Assembly (NCBI GenBank): GCA_948471205.1
Contig: CAOKRT010000003.1
Location: 1-64,000 of the forward strand
Direction: 5' to 3'
Source: an uncultured Oscillospiraceae bacterium
GTDB taxonomy: Bacteria; Bacillota; Clostridia; Oscillospirales; Acutalibacteraceae
DNA: 64,000 nucleotides
Shown: positions 52,046 to 60,259 of the stretch, piece by piece
Layout: each line of letters starts with the position of its first letter
Position numbering within the stretch: position 1 is the first letter of the stretch
Position numbers and translations under genes: made by a program
Notes under the pieces: generated by a model
What the model was told of the DNA's origin: nothing
The model's database searches: none
The model's input: only the letters and a program-made list of their open reading frames with translations

Positions 52046-53182
52046 TCATGTCCTCGGATGTTTTTTTATTATATCTTTTAATGCGAAGCAAAGCTCATCA
52101 ATATCTGCTTTGGTATTATATCTTGAAAAGCTTATGCGAATGCTTTTGTCTATGATTTCGTTGCTGCGTTTCATCGCCGTAAGCACATGGCTTTTTTTGC
52201 CTTTCGCACAGGCAGAACCGTTGCTTACATATATTTCGTAGTTGGCCGAAAGTTCCTGCAGAACGGTTTGGCTTCTCATAAAGGTGGGCACATAAAAATT
52301 TATGATATACGGTGAAGCGTTTTCGGCGCTGTTTATTATTATGCCGTCTATTTCGCAAAGCTGTTTTTTTGCATAATCGTTAAGCTGTGCCGTTTTCATG
52401 CTCTGCTCTTTTAAATCGGGCAGGGCATCCGCCGCCGCACCGAATCCCATAATAAGAGGGGAAGCCTCTGTTCCGGGGCGAATTTTCTTTTCCTGTTCGC
52501 CGCCGAAAGTACGCGGAAGGATTCTTGTACCCTTTTTAATATATAATGCGCCGCAGCCTTTTGGACCGTGTATTTTATGCGCTGTAACGGTTACAAGGTC
52601 TGCACCGAGTTTTTTTGGCTTTACCTCTGTTTTTCCGAAAGCCTGCACACAGTCAGTATGAATCAGCGCAGGTGCACCGGCGCGCACGGTAATTTTTTTT
52701 ATTTTTTCAACGGGAAGAACGGAACCGACTTCATTATTTATATACATAGCTGAAACAAGTATCGTTTTTTCATTTATTGCTTTCGCAAAGTCAGAAATGC
52801 TGATAAATCCGAACCGGTCCGGCAGAAGTCTTATAATTTCAAAGCCTTCTTTTTCAAGCTCATCCATACTTTGCATAATGCTTTCATGTTCTATTGCCGT
52901 GGTAACAATTCTGTTTCCTTTGCGCCTGTTTGCATATGCCGCACCGAAAACGGCAAGGTTGTTTGCCTCAGTGCCGCCGCTTGTGAAAAAGATTTCTTCT
53001 TTTTCACAGTCCATCATGTCGGCAATGCTTTGCCTTGCATTTATCACCGCCTTGGCGGCTGCAATGCCTATATTATGAAGACTTGAAGGATTTCCGTAGT
53101 TTTCTTCAAGAGCACTGCATACAGCCTTTACGGCCTCTTTGCAGGGTTTTGTTGTTGCGCTGTTGTCAAGATAAACTGCCAT
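52046..53182 (-). CDS. cysteine desulfurase, ThiI partner (NifS/NifZ type)
   Basis: 378 residues. YLDNSATTKPC opens the protein; GGTEANNLAVFG, HTDCVQAFGK and TAHKIHGPKGCGAL (Lys binding PLP), and SNGSACAKGKKSHVL (active Cys) define group I NifS-like desulfurases. It takes sulfur from cysteine and passes it to ThiI. The stop overlaps the possible thiI start (ATGA), and this gene pair is conserved in Firmicutes. Confidence 0.94.
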   Translation of the reverse strand: MAVYLDNSATTKPCKEAVKAVCSALEENYGNPSSLHNIGIAAAKAVINARQSIADMMDCEKEEIFFTSGGTEANNLAVFGAAYANRRKGNRIVTTAIEHESIMQSMDELEKEGFEIIRLLPDRFGFISISDFAKAINEKTILVSAMYINNEVGSVLPVEKIKKITVRAGAPALIHTDCVQAFGKTEVKPKKLGADLVTVTAHKIHGPKGCGALYIKKGTRILPRTFGGEQEKKIRPGTEASPLIMGFGAAADALPDLKEQSMKTAQLNDYAKKQLCEIDGIIINSAENASPYIINFYVPTFMRSQTVLQELSANYEIYVSNGSACAKGKKSHVLTAMKRSNEIIDKSIRISFSRYNTKADIDELCFALKDIIKKHPRT

Positions 53183-54356
53183 TGTTTTTCATTTCCCTGA
53201 TTTTCATTATTCCTATAACGGTTTTTGCATCTTTGAATTCACCGTTCATACATTTATTAAATGCTTCCTCAAGCGGGATTTCCGATACATCAAGAAATTC
53301 ACCGTCATCAAGGTGTTGTTTGCTTGCTTTAAGATTTACTGCGCCGTAAATATGAATGATTTCATTGCAGTATCCGGGTGTTGGGTAAACTTTTCCCAGT
53401 TCAAAAACAGTATCTGCGGTAACGCCGCACTCTTCTTCAAGCTCACGCATTCCGGCCAGATATGGGTCTTCTGCTTTTTCAAGCTTGCCGGCAGGAATTT
53501 CATACATGATTTCCTTATACGGAGATCTGAACTGGCGGACCATAATAACACTGCCGTTATCTGTTAACGGTACAACAGCTACTCCGCCGTTATGGTCTAC
53601 AAGCTCTCTTTTGGTATGCGAACCGTCCGTAAGCATAACGGTGTCTTCATGCACGGTTATAATTCTGCCGCTGAAAATGCCGCAGGTTTCTTCTGTCTGC
53701 TCAAAAAAACCAAGCGCCGCAGCTTCAATATCACCGGGTTTTTCGGCAATAAATGTTGCGCCTGCCTCAATAAATTCAAACCTCGTTCCGAATCCCCATA
53801 AAACGCCCATACTGTCTATATGATTCATTCTGGCTCCGTCAATATCATAATGCTTATCGCCTGTCATAAGCACAGCATCGGGTTCTGTATCCAGTTTTTT
53901 TAAACATCGCATAATGATATCGGATTTGGGTTCGCAGTCTGCTTCAAAGGATACACCTGTAACAGTATCAAAATATTTGCTTATATTGAAATGTTTCAGC
54001 AGTTTTTCAATATATTGCTGCGGTTTTGAAGATGCAATTGCAAGCTTGAAACCGTCTGCTTTCAGATTATGCAGCAGGGCTTTTATCCCATTGTATAATT
54101 CGCTTTCATATATGCCTTTTTCAGAATATCTTTCTCGGAATTTTTTTACAAGATTTTCTGCCTGCACCGGATCTGCATTGTACTGCTCCTGAAAGGTAAT
54201 CAAAAGCGGCGGTCCGATGAAATAAGATAAATCATTCAGATTTTCGGGAACGGGATAGCCGTACTCCCGAAGTGCATATGCCGCGCTTTTCATGATTCCC
54301 TTGCCAGTGTTGCAAATTGTGCCGTCAAAATCAAAAATGATTGCTTTATATCTCAT
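53166..54356 (-). CDS. HAD phosphatase fused to a Nudix ADP-ribose pyrophosphatase
   Basis: 396 residues from ATG 54356. Domain 1 (about 1-215) is a HAD hydrolase of the phosphoglycolate phosphatase type: IFDFDGTICNTGKG with Asp9 and Asp11, ASSKPQQYIEKLL, and TGDKHYDIDGARM. Domain 2 (about 225-396) is a Nudix enzyme: the box GX5EX7REUXEEXGU is complete at about 290-312 (GKLEKAEDPYLAGMREL then EEECGV), after RQFRSPYKEIMYEIPAG, typical of ADP-ribose pyrophosphatases. The fusion could process ADP-ribose and a sugar phosphate product. It overlaps the next gene (nifS) by 17 bases and the preceding thioesterase by 11. Confidence 0.9.
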   Translation of the reverse strand: MRYKAIIFDFDGTICNTGKGIMKSAAYALREYGYPVPENLNDLSYFIGPPLLITFQEQYNADPVQAENLVKKFRERYSEKGIYESELYNGIKALLHNLKADGFKLAIASSKPQQYIEKLLKHFNISKYFDTVTGVSFEADCEPKSDIIMRCLKKLDTEPDAVLMTGDKHYDIDGARMNHIDSMGVLWGFGTRFEFIEAGATFIAEKPGDIEAAALGFFEQTEETCGIFSGRIITVHEDTVMLTDGSHTKRELVDHNGGVAVVPLTDNGSVIMVRQFRSPYKEIMYEIPAGKLEKAEDPYLAGMRELEEECGVTADTVFELGKVYPTPGYCNEIIHIYGAVNLKASKQHLDDGEFLDVSEIPLEEAFNKCMNGEFKDAKTVIGIMKIREMKNNGSLS

Positions 54357-54741
54357 TGCCGCCAACTTTCTGCATAAACTTATTTGCTGAAACAACAAAT
54401 CTTTCTATTCTGCCGCTGCCTATACAATCGCCGTGTTCGTCAGATGCGGAAACATCAAATGTTATTTTTCTGCCGCTGATTTCTGAAATAACTGCTTTTG
54501 CCGTAACAACAGTGCCTATGCCGCTTGCTTTTGAATGAGAAATATGAATTGCTGTGCCAACGGTTGTTTCTTCCTTTTCCAAAAAATCCGCTGCCGCATC
54601 GCAGGTTGCTTTTTCCATTAATGCAATCAGAAACGGAGTTCCGAATACCGGCAGTGAACCGCTGCCGGCAGTTATGGCTGTGTTTGTGGAATTCACAATT
54701 GTGGTTGCTTCAAACGAAGTGCCGATAATCATTTCTTTCAT
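54346..54741 (-). CDS. FlK-like hotdog thioesterase
   Basis: 131 residues. GTPFLIALMEKATCDAA and GTAIHISHSKASGIGTVV match small hotdog-fold thioesterases related to fluoroacetyl-CoA thioesterase FlK; the conserved Thr, Glu and His positions are present. It probably hydrolyses a short acyl-CoA; the substrate is unknown. First gene of an overlapping four-gene chain with the HAD-Nudix, nifS and thiI genes. Confidence 0.85.
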   Translation of the reverse strand: MKEMIIGTSFEATTIVNSTNTAITAGSGSLPVFGTPFLIALMEKATCDAAADFLEKEETTVGTAIHISHSKASGIGTVVTAKAVISEISGRKITFDVSASDEHGDCIGSGRIERFVVSANKFMQKVGGNEI

Positions 54742-54789
54742 ACTGTTTTACCCCTGAAATTTTAATTTTATTTTCGATTTCGGCTTAAT

Positions 54790-54818
54790 ATTATAGCATA
54801 TAATTTATAATAATACAA
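54790..54818 (-). promoter_or_regulatory. promoter of the thioesterase-thiI chain
   Basis: On the minus strand TTGTAT (54818-54813), 17 bases, TATAAT (54795-54790). Confidence 0.7.
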
Positions 54819-54833
54819 TAAATATAAAGCATA

Positions 54834-54862
54834 TTGAGGTTCGCAAAAATTTATGGTACAAT
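54834..54862 (+). promoter_or_regulatory. promoter of the DUF1624 gene
   Basis: TTGAGG (54834-54839), 17 bases, TACAAT (54857-54862). Confidence 0.6.
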
Positions 54863-54899
54863 CTGATATTGATATGGAAACAAAAAGCAGGGTGATTTA

Positions 54900-55655
54900 A
54901 TGATAAACGGGGCAAAAAGAATACTGATTCTTGATGAAATCCGCGGATTTGCAATTATTTGTATGGTTTTTCATCATATGTTTTATGATGTCGGTTTTAT
55001 CCTGGGATTTGAATGGGGAAACAGAATTTTTGATTTTCTTTGTGTTTTTCAGCCGCTTTTCTGGGCTGTGTTTATTTTAACATCGGGAATCTGTTCAAGA
55101 ATGTCAAGAAATGTAATAAAACGCGGGCTGTTTCTGCTGGCAGCAGGTGCGGTAATTACCCTTGTAACGGCAGTGCTTATGCCTATGATAAATATTTCGG
55201 GTGCAGAAATATATTTCGGAATTCTTTCCTGCCTTGGGTGCAGTATGGTTATAACAGGAACGGCAATGCCGCTGATAAAAAAAATAAATGAAAAAGTCGG
55301 TATGGCAGTTTGTGCATTTTTATTTTTTGCAACCTATAGTATAAGTGATAAAATATTACTTTTCGGTCTTGTAAAATTGCCGGATATTTTATATAGCAGC
55401 AATCTTTTGTTTCCGTTGGGTATTATAGGAAAAACATTTCAGTCTGCAGATTATTTTCCGATTTTTCCCTGGGTTTTTATGTTTCTTTTCGGGGCATTTT
55501 TCGGAAAGTATGCCGTTGAAGAAAAATTTCCGGCATTCGCATATAAAAGCCATGCAAGTCTGTTTCGGAAAGCAGGCAAAAACAGCATCTGGATTTATTT
55601 GGCACATCAGCCTGTACTTTACGGAATTATGTATTTTATAAAAATATTTCTATAA
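54900..55655 (+). CDS. DUF1624 / heparan-alpha-glucosaminide N-acetyltransferase-like membrane protein
   Basis: 251 residues with about seven transmembrane helices. ILDEIRGFAIICMVFHHMFYD is the family start with a conserved Arg and His, and FWAVFILTSGICSRMSR and NSIWIYLAHQPVLYGI are further blocks of this acyltransferase superfamily. It may move an acyl group across the membrane onto an envelope sugar or lipid; the substrate is unknown. Single gene. Confidence 0.85.
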   Translation: MINGAKRILILDEIRGFAIICMVFHHMFYDVGFILGFEWGNRIFDFLCVFQPLFWAVFILTSGICSRMSRNVIKRGLFLLAAGAVITLVTAVLMPMINISGAEIYFGILSCLGCSMVITGTAMPLIKKINEKVGMAVCAFLFFATYSISDKILLFGLVKLPDILYSSNLLFPLGIIGKTFQSADYFPIFPWVFMFLFGAFFGKYAVEEKFPAFAYKSHASLFRKAGKNSIWIYLAHQPVLYGIMYFIKIFL

Positions 55656-55660
55656 ACAAA

Positions 55661-55697
55661 AAAGCACACTTTTTCATAAAATAGAAAGGTGTGCTTT
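55661..55697 (+). terminator. hairpin after the DUF1624 gene
   Basis: AAAGCACAC (55661-55669) pairs with GTGTGCTTT (55689-55697); the loop can extend the stem with CTTTTTC/GAAAG. The T run after it is short. The stronger hairpin at 55781 may be the real stop. Confidence 0.5.
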
Positions 55698-55780
55698 CCA
55701 ATCTGACTGAAAGCTGTGAATTTATTAATTCCTCAGAACAGCAGCTTTTGTATCGGGTTGTTTATATAAAGAATGGTTTT

Positions 55781-55809
55781 GCCGCCGGATTTTATCCGGC
55801 GGCATTTTT
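55781..55809 (+). terminator. GC-rich terminator
   Basis: GCCGCCGGA (55781-55789) pairs with TCCGGCGGC (55795-55803), followed by ATTTTT. It lies between converging genes. Confidence 0.75.
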
Positions 55810-55814
55810 GCAGG

Positions 55815-56150
55815 TTATACTATGTCGGCATTTTCAGCTTCAATCCATAAACGGTTGGCTTTGTTCAGTGCAACAAGGCAGTAGGAAAGCCTGTTGTTTA
55901 CAATATTCTTTGCAATAGCTATATGCCGGCACACGGTTGGCTGGGATAAATTAAGCATATCTGCAATCTGTGCTTGGTTCAGGTTGTTCACATATTTCAG
56001 CTTTAAGCATTTTTGCTGCCGCGGCGTCAGGTCATTTTTCATGATAAGCGGCAAAACGGTTGAAATTGCCCGTCTGCTTATAACCTGTGAATCAATATCG
56101 CAGCTGAAGGCATCGTCTTTATTATAGTAATTCTCAATCAAATCCTTCAT
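55815..56150 (-). CDS. sigma-factor region-4-like HTH protein, SOS-type promoter
   Basis: 111 residues from ATG 56150, with GAGGAGG upstream inside the previous gene. LTPRQQKCLKLKYVNNLNQA followed by QIADMLNLSQPTVCRH is a sigma-70 region 4 helix-turn-helix; region 2 is not recognisable in the short N-terminus. Such proteins act as atypical sigma factors or phage-type late regulators. It starts one base after the stop of the 69-residue gene, and both depend on a promoter with a LexA-like box. Possibly a relic of a mobile element. Confidence 0.7.
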   Translation of the reverse strand: MKDLIENYYNKDDAFSCDIDSQVISRRAISTVLPLIMKNDLTPRQQKCLKLKYVNNLNQAQIADMLNLSQPTVCRHIAIAKNIVNNRLSYCLVALNKANRLWIEAENADIV

Positions 56151-56151
56151 T

Positions 56152-56361
56152 TTATGCTTCCTCCTCATCGTAATAGTGTGTAAGCATTTTGGATATTCTT
56201 CTGCATTCACAAGCCATATCGTAATAAACCTTTAGCCTTCTTCTTAATAAATACAAATCTTCTCCTGTGTAAATATAAAGAAGCGGACGAAGGCCTTCTA
56301 TTTTTGCGTTCAGAACATTGTACTGTTGTCTGTATTCCTGCGCTAATTCATCAATTGTCAT
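56152..56361 (-). CDS. small helical protein paired with the sigma-like regulator
   Basis: 69 residues from ATG 56361 with AAAGGA upstream; a longer in-frame start at 56394 overlaps that site. MTIDELAQEYRQQYNVLNAK and DLYLLRRRLKVYYDMACECR suggest two amphipathic helices, ending in an acidic YYDEEEA tail. Similar small genes precede sigma-like regulators in Firmicute prophages and conjugative elements. Function unknown; perhaps a co-regulator. Confidence 0.65.
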   Translation of the reverse strand: MTIDELAQEYRQQYNVLNAKIEGLRPLLYIYTGEDLYLLRRRLKVYYDMACECRRISKMLTHYYDEEEA

Positions 56362-56459
56362 TTGATTGTCCTTTCTTTTACATTGGCATATCATCCATAT
56401 AATATGCCGTAACTTGTAATATGCAGTCGGAAAGGGCGGTTTTTTTCGGCTACAATCTC

Positions 56460-56488
56460 ATATTAGTAGAACGTATGTTCTTTGTCAA
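56460..56488 (-). promoter_or_regulatory. promoter with LexA-type SOS box
   Basis: On the minus strand TTGACA (56488-56483), 17 bases, TAATAT (56465-56460). The spacer contains AGAACATACGTTCT (56481-56468), a perfect palindrome whose GAACNNNNGTTC core matches the Gram-positive LexA box. Bound LexA would block both hexamers. Confidence 0.75.
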
Positions 56489-56597
56489 TAGCTTGTAGGA
56501 AAAATTTAACAAAAATCATATAATTTGCAGTTTTATGGCGAAAAGGGTTACAGATAAACTGATTTGTAATAATAAACAAATTCTTTCAACATATCAC

Positions 56598-56626
56598 TTG
56601 ACAAATTGTGCAAAATAGAATATAAT
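56598..56626 (+). promoter_or_regulatory. strong promoter of the candidate structured RNA
   Basis: TTGACA (56598-56603), 17 bases, TATAAT (56621-56626); both hexamers perfect. Confidence 0.8.
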
Positions 56627-56632
56627 GTATTT

Positions 56633-56740
56633 TACCTTGAGGACGGAGCCGCAACCGCTCCTTAAGTATCTTGTCCTCCTATAGTTTGTTATAGACAGAG
56701 AGGGGAAAGGCAGTGCGTTATGCACTGCCTTTCTTCATTT
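56633..56740 (+). ncRNA. candidate structured small RNA, unknown family
   Basis: About 105 bases between a perfect promoter and a terminator (GAAAGGCAGTGC 56705-56716 with GCACTGCCTTTC 56722-56733). Stems: GAGGAC (56639-56644) with GTCCTC (56673-56678), enclosing GGAGC (56645-56649) with GCTCC (56657-56661); then CTAT with ATAG (56679 and 56691). The single strand TGTCCTCCTATAG includes an anti-Shine-Dalgarno CCTCC. No ORF is present. I cannot assign it to a known RNA. Confidence 0.6.
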
Positions 56741-56780
56741 TTGATTATTGAATTTGAAAAAGATGAAAGCGCTCAGCATT

Positions 56781-56882
56781 TTATATGCTTGTGAAAAGCG
56801 CATACAAGCCGCCTATCAGGCCGCTTCCTGCCATTAAAACAGCAAGAATAATTGCTGTTACCTTTACCCATCCTCTGTGCAT
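56781..56882 (-). CDS. 33-residue membrane peptide after the phosphohexomutase gene
   Basis: ATG 56882 begins 2 bases after the phosphohexomutase stop; GGAGG, inside the end of that gene, lies 7 bases upstream. The peptide is MHRGWVKVTAIILAVLMAGS followed by GLIGGLYALFTSI: a short basic N-terminus and a single transmembrane helix. Start spacing and coupling make it credible despite its size. Function unknown. Confidence 0.65.
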   Translation of the reverse strand: MHRGWVKVTAIILAVLMAGSGLIGGLYALFTSI

Positions 56883-56884
56883 AA

Positions 56885-58603
56885 TTATACCTCCATAAAA
56901 CTGCTTGCTTCGGCAATCAGTTTATCTGCCAGTGCCTGCGCATCAGCCATTGTTTCACCGATGGCAGTAATATAAGCCTTGATTTTGGGTTCTGTTCCGC
57001 TGGGTCTGATTATTACACCGTTGCCCCCTGCCATTTTATAGGAAAGAACATTTGATTTTGGCAAATCAATTTTTGATTCGCTTCCGTTTTCGGTGTTTTT
57101 TGAAATGCCGGTTTTGTAATCGTCAACAACGGTAACAGCCATTTCTGCAAAAGCTGCCGGTGGGTTTTGGCGTAAGGTTTCCATAATGTTTGCCATTTTT
57201 TCCATTCCTGCCGCACCTTCAAACTGATAGCTTTTTACAGTGTTGCAGTAATAACCGAATTCTTTGTAAAGATCTTCCATAACTTCTACAAGCGATTTAC
57301 CCTGTGTTTTGTAAAATGCTGCCATTTCACAGATAAGCATGGAGCCTACAACAGCATCCTTATCTCTTGCGTGTGTTCCTGCAAGATAACCGTAGGATTC
57401 TTCAAAGCCCATAACAAAATCATCTGCTCTTCCCTGTGCTTCCAGATTTGTAATAAGCTCGCCTATATATTTAAAGCCTGTTAAAAGGTTTTTAAATGTG
57501 CAGTTGTATTTTTTGGCAATTTCTTCGGCTAAATCTGTTGAAACAAAGGATTTAACAGCCACGGCATCTTTTGAAAGGGCGCCTTTTTCTTTCTTTTGAG
57601 AAAGAATATAATTCAGCATCATTGCGCCAACTTCGTTGCCGCTCATAAGTACATATTCTCCGTTTTTATCAGGCACGGCAATTCCCACACGGTCACAGTC
57701 CGGGTCTGTTGCAAGAAGGATGTCTGCTTTGATTTCCTTTGTCATTTCAAGGGCGCATTCAAATGCCTGTTTGATTTCCGGATTCGGAAACGGACAGGTA
57801 GGGAAATTTCCGTCCGGCAGTTCCTGCTCGGGAACAACATATACCTCGTCAATACCGATTCGTTTAAGGATAGCTCTTACAGGCTTGTTTCCTGTTCCGT
57901 TAAGCGGTGTATATATTACACGGAGTTTTGCATCTTTGCATATGCCCGGGTTAACGCACTGTTTCTGAACCTCATCCAAAAAGGATTCAATTGTTTCTTC
58001 GCCTATATATTCAATCAGTCCGTCTGCCGCTGCCTTGTCAAAATCCATCGTTTTTATGCCTGTGAAATAATCAACGTTCTGAATGAAGGCGTATGTTTCT
58101 TCTGCTTCCTCATCTGTCATCTGATATCCGTTGCTGTCATAGCATTTATATCCGTTGTATTTGCCGGGATTGTGGGATGCTGTTAAAATAATTCCGCTGG
58201 AAGTATGATATTTTCTTATTGCATAAGAAAGGCACGGAGTAGGCTCCAGCTCATCATAAAGGTAAACCTTTATTCCGTTTGCGGCAAGTATTTTTGCGGC
58301 TTCTTTTGCAAAATATTCACTCTTGATTCTGGAATCATATCCAATAGCAATGCTTGGATTTTCATAGTTTTTATTCAGAAAATCGGAAAGTCCCTGTGTT
58401 GCTCTTCCAACTGTGTAGTAATTCATTCTGTTGGTGCCTGCGCCGATAACGCCTCTTAGTCCTGCCGTTCCGAATTCAAGTTCTCTGTAAAAGCGGTCAA
58501 GAATTTCGTCTTCATTTCCTTTGATGCCGTTAAGTTCGTTTATCAGGTCCGGGTCATAAACCGCTTTTTCAAGCCATTCATTGTAAAGTTCGTTTGTGTT
58601 CAT
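56885..58603 (-). CDS. pgcA: phosphohexomutase (alpha-phosphoglucomutase, PgcA type)
   Basis: 572 residues. GTAGLRGVIGAGTNRMN opens the fold, TASHNPGKYNGYK carries the phosphoserine, ATDPDCDRVGIAV the metal-binding loop, GFEESYGYL the sugar loop and RPSGTEPKIKAY the phosphate loop. The length fits the 560-600-residue Firmicute enzymes that interconvert glucose-6- and glucose-1-phosphate for polysaccharide synthesis. Promoter at 58647. Confidence 0.94.
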   Translation of the reverse strand: MNTNELYNEWLEKAVYDPDLINELNGIKGNEDEILDRFYRELEFGTAGLRGVIGAGTNRMNYYTVGRATQGLSDFLNKNYENPSIAIGYDSRIKSEYFAKEAAKILAANGIKVYLYDELEPTPCLSYAIRKYHTSSGIILTASHNPGKYNGYKCYDSNGYQMTDEEAEETYAFIQNVDYFTGIKTMDFDKAAADGLIEYIGEETIESFLDEVQKQCVNPGICKDAKLRVIYTPLNGTGNKPVRAILKRIGIDEVYVVPEQELPDGNFPTCPFPNPEIKQAFECALEMTKEIKADILLATDPDCDRVGIAVPDKNGEYVLMSGNEVGAMMLNYILSQKKEKGALSKDAVAVKSFVSTDLAEEIAKKYNCTFKNLLTGFKYIGELITNLEAQGRADDFVMGFEESYGYLAGTHARDKDAVVGSMLICEMAAFYKTQGKSLVEVMEDLYKEFGYYCNTVKSYQFEGAAGMEKMANIMETLRQNPPAAFAEMAVTVVDDYKTGISKNTENGSESKIDLPKSNVLSYKMAGGNGVIIRPSGTEPKIKAYITAIGETMADAQALADKLIAEASSFMEV

Positions 58604-58646
58604 AAATCGTCACTCCAAATATTTCATTAATTCAAGGTATAAACCT

Positions 58647-58675
58647 ATTTTAATATTATTAAAATCTATTGTCAA
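58647..58675 (-). promoter_or_regulatory. promoter of pgcA
   Basis: On the minus strand TTGACA (58675-58670), 17 bases, TAAAAT (58652-58647). Its -35 overlaps the -35 of the divergent yifB promoter. Confidence 0.75.
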
Positions 58676-58697
58676 TATATCTTCTGTTTAGTATAAT
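58669..58697 (+). promoter_or_regulatory. promoter of yifB
   Basis: TTGTCA (58669-58674), 17 bases, TATAAT (58692-58697), 35 bases before the start. Confidence 0.75.
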
Positions 58698-58731
58698 ATA
58701 TTTATTATTTCATTTATCAGGGAGAATATAT

Positions 58732-60258
58732 ATGTTTGCAAAAGCAAAAAGTCTTGGTATATTCGGAATGGAAAGCTTTTCGGTTGTTGTGGAAGCGGAT
58801 TTAAGCAGCGGTCTGCCCAGATTTGATATCGTGGGGCTTCCTGACACAGCAGTGAAAGAAAGCAGGGAAAGGGTAAGGGCCAGCATTAAAAACTGCCGAT
58901 TTGAGTTTCCTGTTTCCAGAATAACCGTAAATATTGCACCTGCGGATGTTAAAAAAGAAGGTCCGGTTTATGATTTGCCTATTGCGGTTGCAATTCTGCG
59001 GGCTACAGGGCAGATTAAAGCAGATTTAAGTGATTTTGCTTTTGTGGGTGAGTTGTCGCTGGATGGAGAAATCAGAGGCTGCAGCGGCATTTTGCCAATG
59101 CTTCTTAAAGCAAGAGAGGAAAATATAGGCGCAGTATTTATTCCTTTTGAAAACAGAAATGAAGCAAGTGTTGTAAACGGAATTGATGTTTTTCCCGTAA
59201 AAAGTATTATTGAAATTTTGCAGCATCTCGGCGGCGTTAAAACAATTGAACCGTGCTTTAAGAGTATAGAACAGCTTATTACGGAAGACGAAATGCTGGA
59301 TTTTGAAGATGTTAAAGGTCAAAGAAATGCAAAACGGGCGCTTGAAATTGCAGCGGCAGGAGGGCATAACTGCATTATGATAGGTCCTCCGGGAACAGGA
59401 AAATCCATGCTTGCAAAGCGGCTTCCGTCTATTCTTCCGGATATGACTTTTGAAGAACAGCTTGAAACCACAAAGCTTTATTCAATTGCAGGCGAACTTG
59501 AAAACGGAATACAGCTTATCACAAAACGTCCGTTCAGAAGCCCGCATCACACCATTTCACCGCAGGGCTTTGCAGGCGGAGGTCACAATTTAAGACCCGG
59601 TGAAATTTCCCTTGCACATAACGGCGTGCTTTTTATGGATGAATTTCCGGAGTTTGACAGACGCGCAAAGGAATCACTGCGTCAGCCGCTGGAAGACGGA
59701 AAAATTACGATTACAAGAACGGCAGGGTCTGTTTCCTATCCATCAAATTTAATGGCGGTTGCGGCAATGAATCCGTGTCCGTGCGGATATTACGGGCATC
59801 CCTCCAGGGAATGTACCTGTACGGAAGCGGCAAGAAAAAGATACAGGGACAGGGTAAGCGGTCCGGTGCTTGACAGAATAGATCTGCATATAGAAGTTGA
59901 GCCTGTAGATTATGAAAGGCTTGCATCAAAGGAAAGGGAAGAACCGTCTTCAGAAATAAGAAAACGTGTGGAAAAGGCAAGGGCTATTCAAAGAAAACGA
60001 TTTGAAGGCACAGATATATCCTGCAATGCAAAAATGAGCCCAAAGATAACAAAGGAATATTGTGTGCTTACCGAAGATGCATCAAATCTTCTGAAAATCA
60101 GCTTTGAAAAGCTTGGATTATCCGCCAGGGCATATGATAAAATTCTGAGGATTGCAAGAACGGCTGCAGACCTTGAAGAAAGTGAAAAAATAGAGCTTTC
60201 ACATATTGCGGAAGCCATACAGTACAGAAGCTTGGACAGAAAGTATTGGGGAGACTGA
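58732..60258 (+). CDS. YifB/ComM-family Mg-chelatase-like AAA+ ATPase
   Basis: 508 residues from ATG 58732 (MFAKAKSLGIFGMES); longer in-frame starts run through the promoter. The N-terminal ChlI-like domain has GLPRFDIVGLPDTAVKESRE, the AAA+ domain GPPGTGKSMLAKRLPSIL (Walker A) and LFMDEFPEF (Walker B), and AMNPCPCGYYGHPSRECTC binds zinc. ComM relatives are hexameric helicases that extend heteroduplex during natural transformation; the role in Firmicutes is not settled. Confidence 0.92.
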   Translation: MFAKAKSLGIFGMESFSVVVEADLSSGLPRFDIVGLPDTAVKESRERVRASIKNCRFEFPVSRITVNIAPADVKKEGPVYDLPIAVAILRATGQIKADLSDFAFVGELSLDGEIRGCSGILPMLLKAREENIGAVFIPFENRNEASVVNGIDVFPVKSIIEILQHLGGVKTIEPCFKSIEQLITEDEMLDFEDVKGQRNAKRALEIAAAGGHNCIMIGPPGTGKSMLAKRLPSILPDMTFEEQLETTKLYSIAGELENGIQLITKRPFRSPHHTISPQGFAGGGHNLRPGEISLAHNGVLFMDEFPEFDRRAKESLRQPLEDGKITITRTAGSVSYPSNLMAVAAMNPCPCGYYGHPSRECTCTEAARKRYRDRVSGPVLDRIDLHIEVEPVDYERLASKEREEPSSEIRKRVEKARAIQRKRFEGTDISCNAKMSPKITKEYCVLTEDASNLLKISFEKLGLSARAYDKILRIARTAADLEESEKIELSHIAEAIQYRSLDRKYWGD

Positions 60259-60259
60259 A

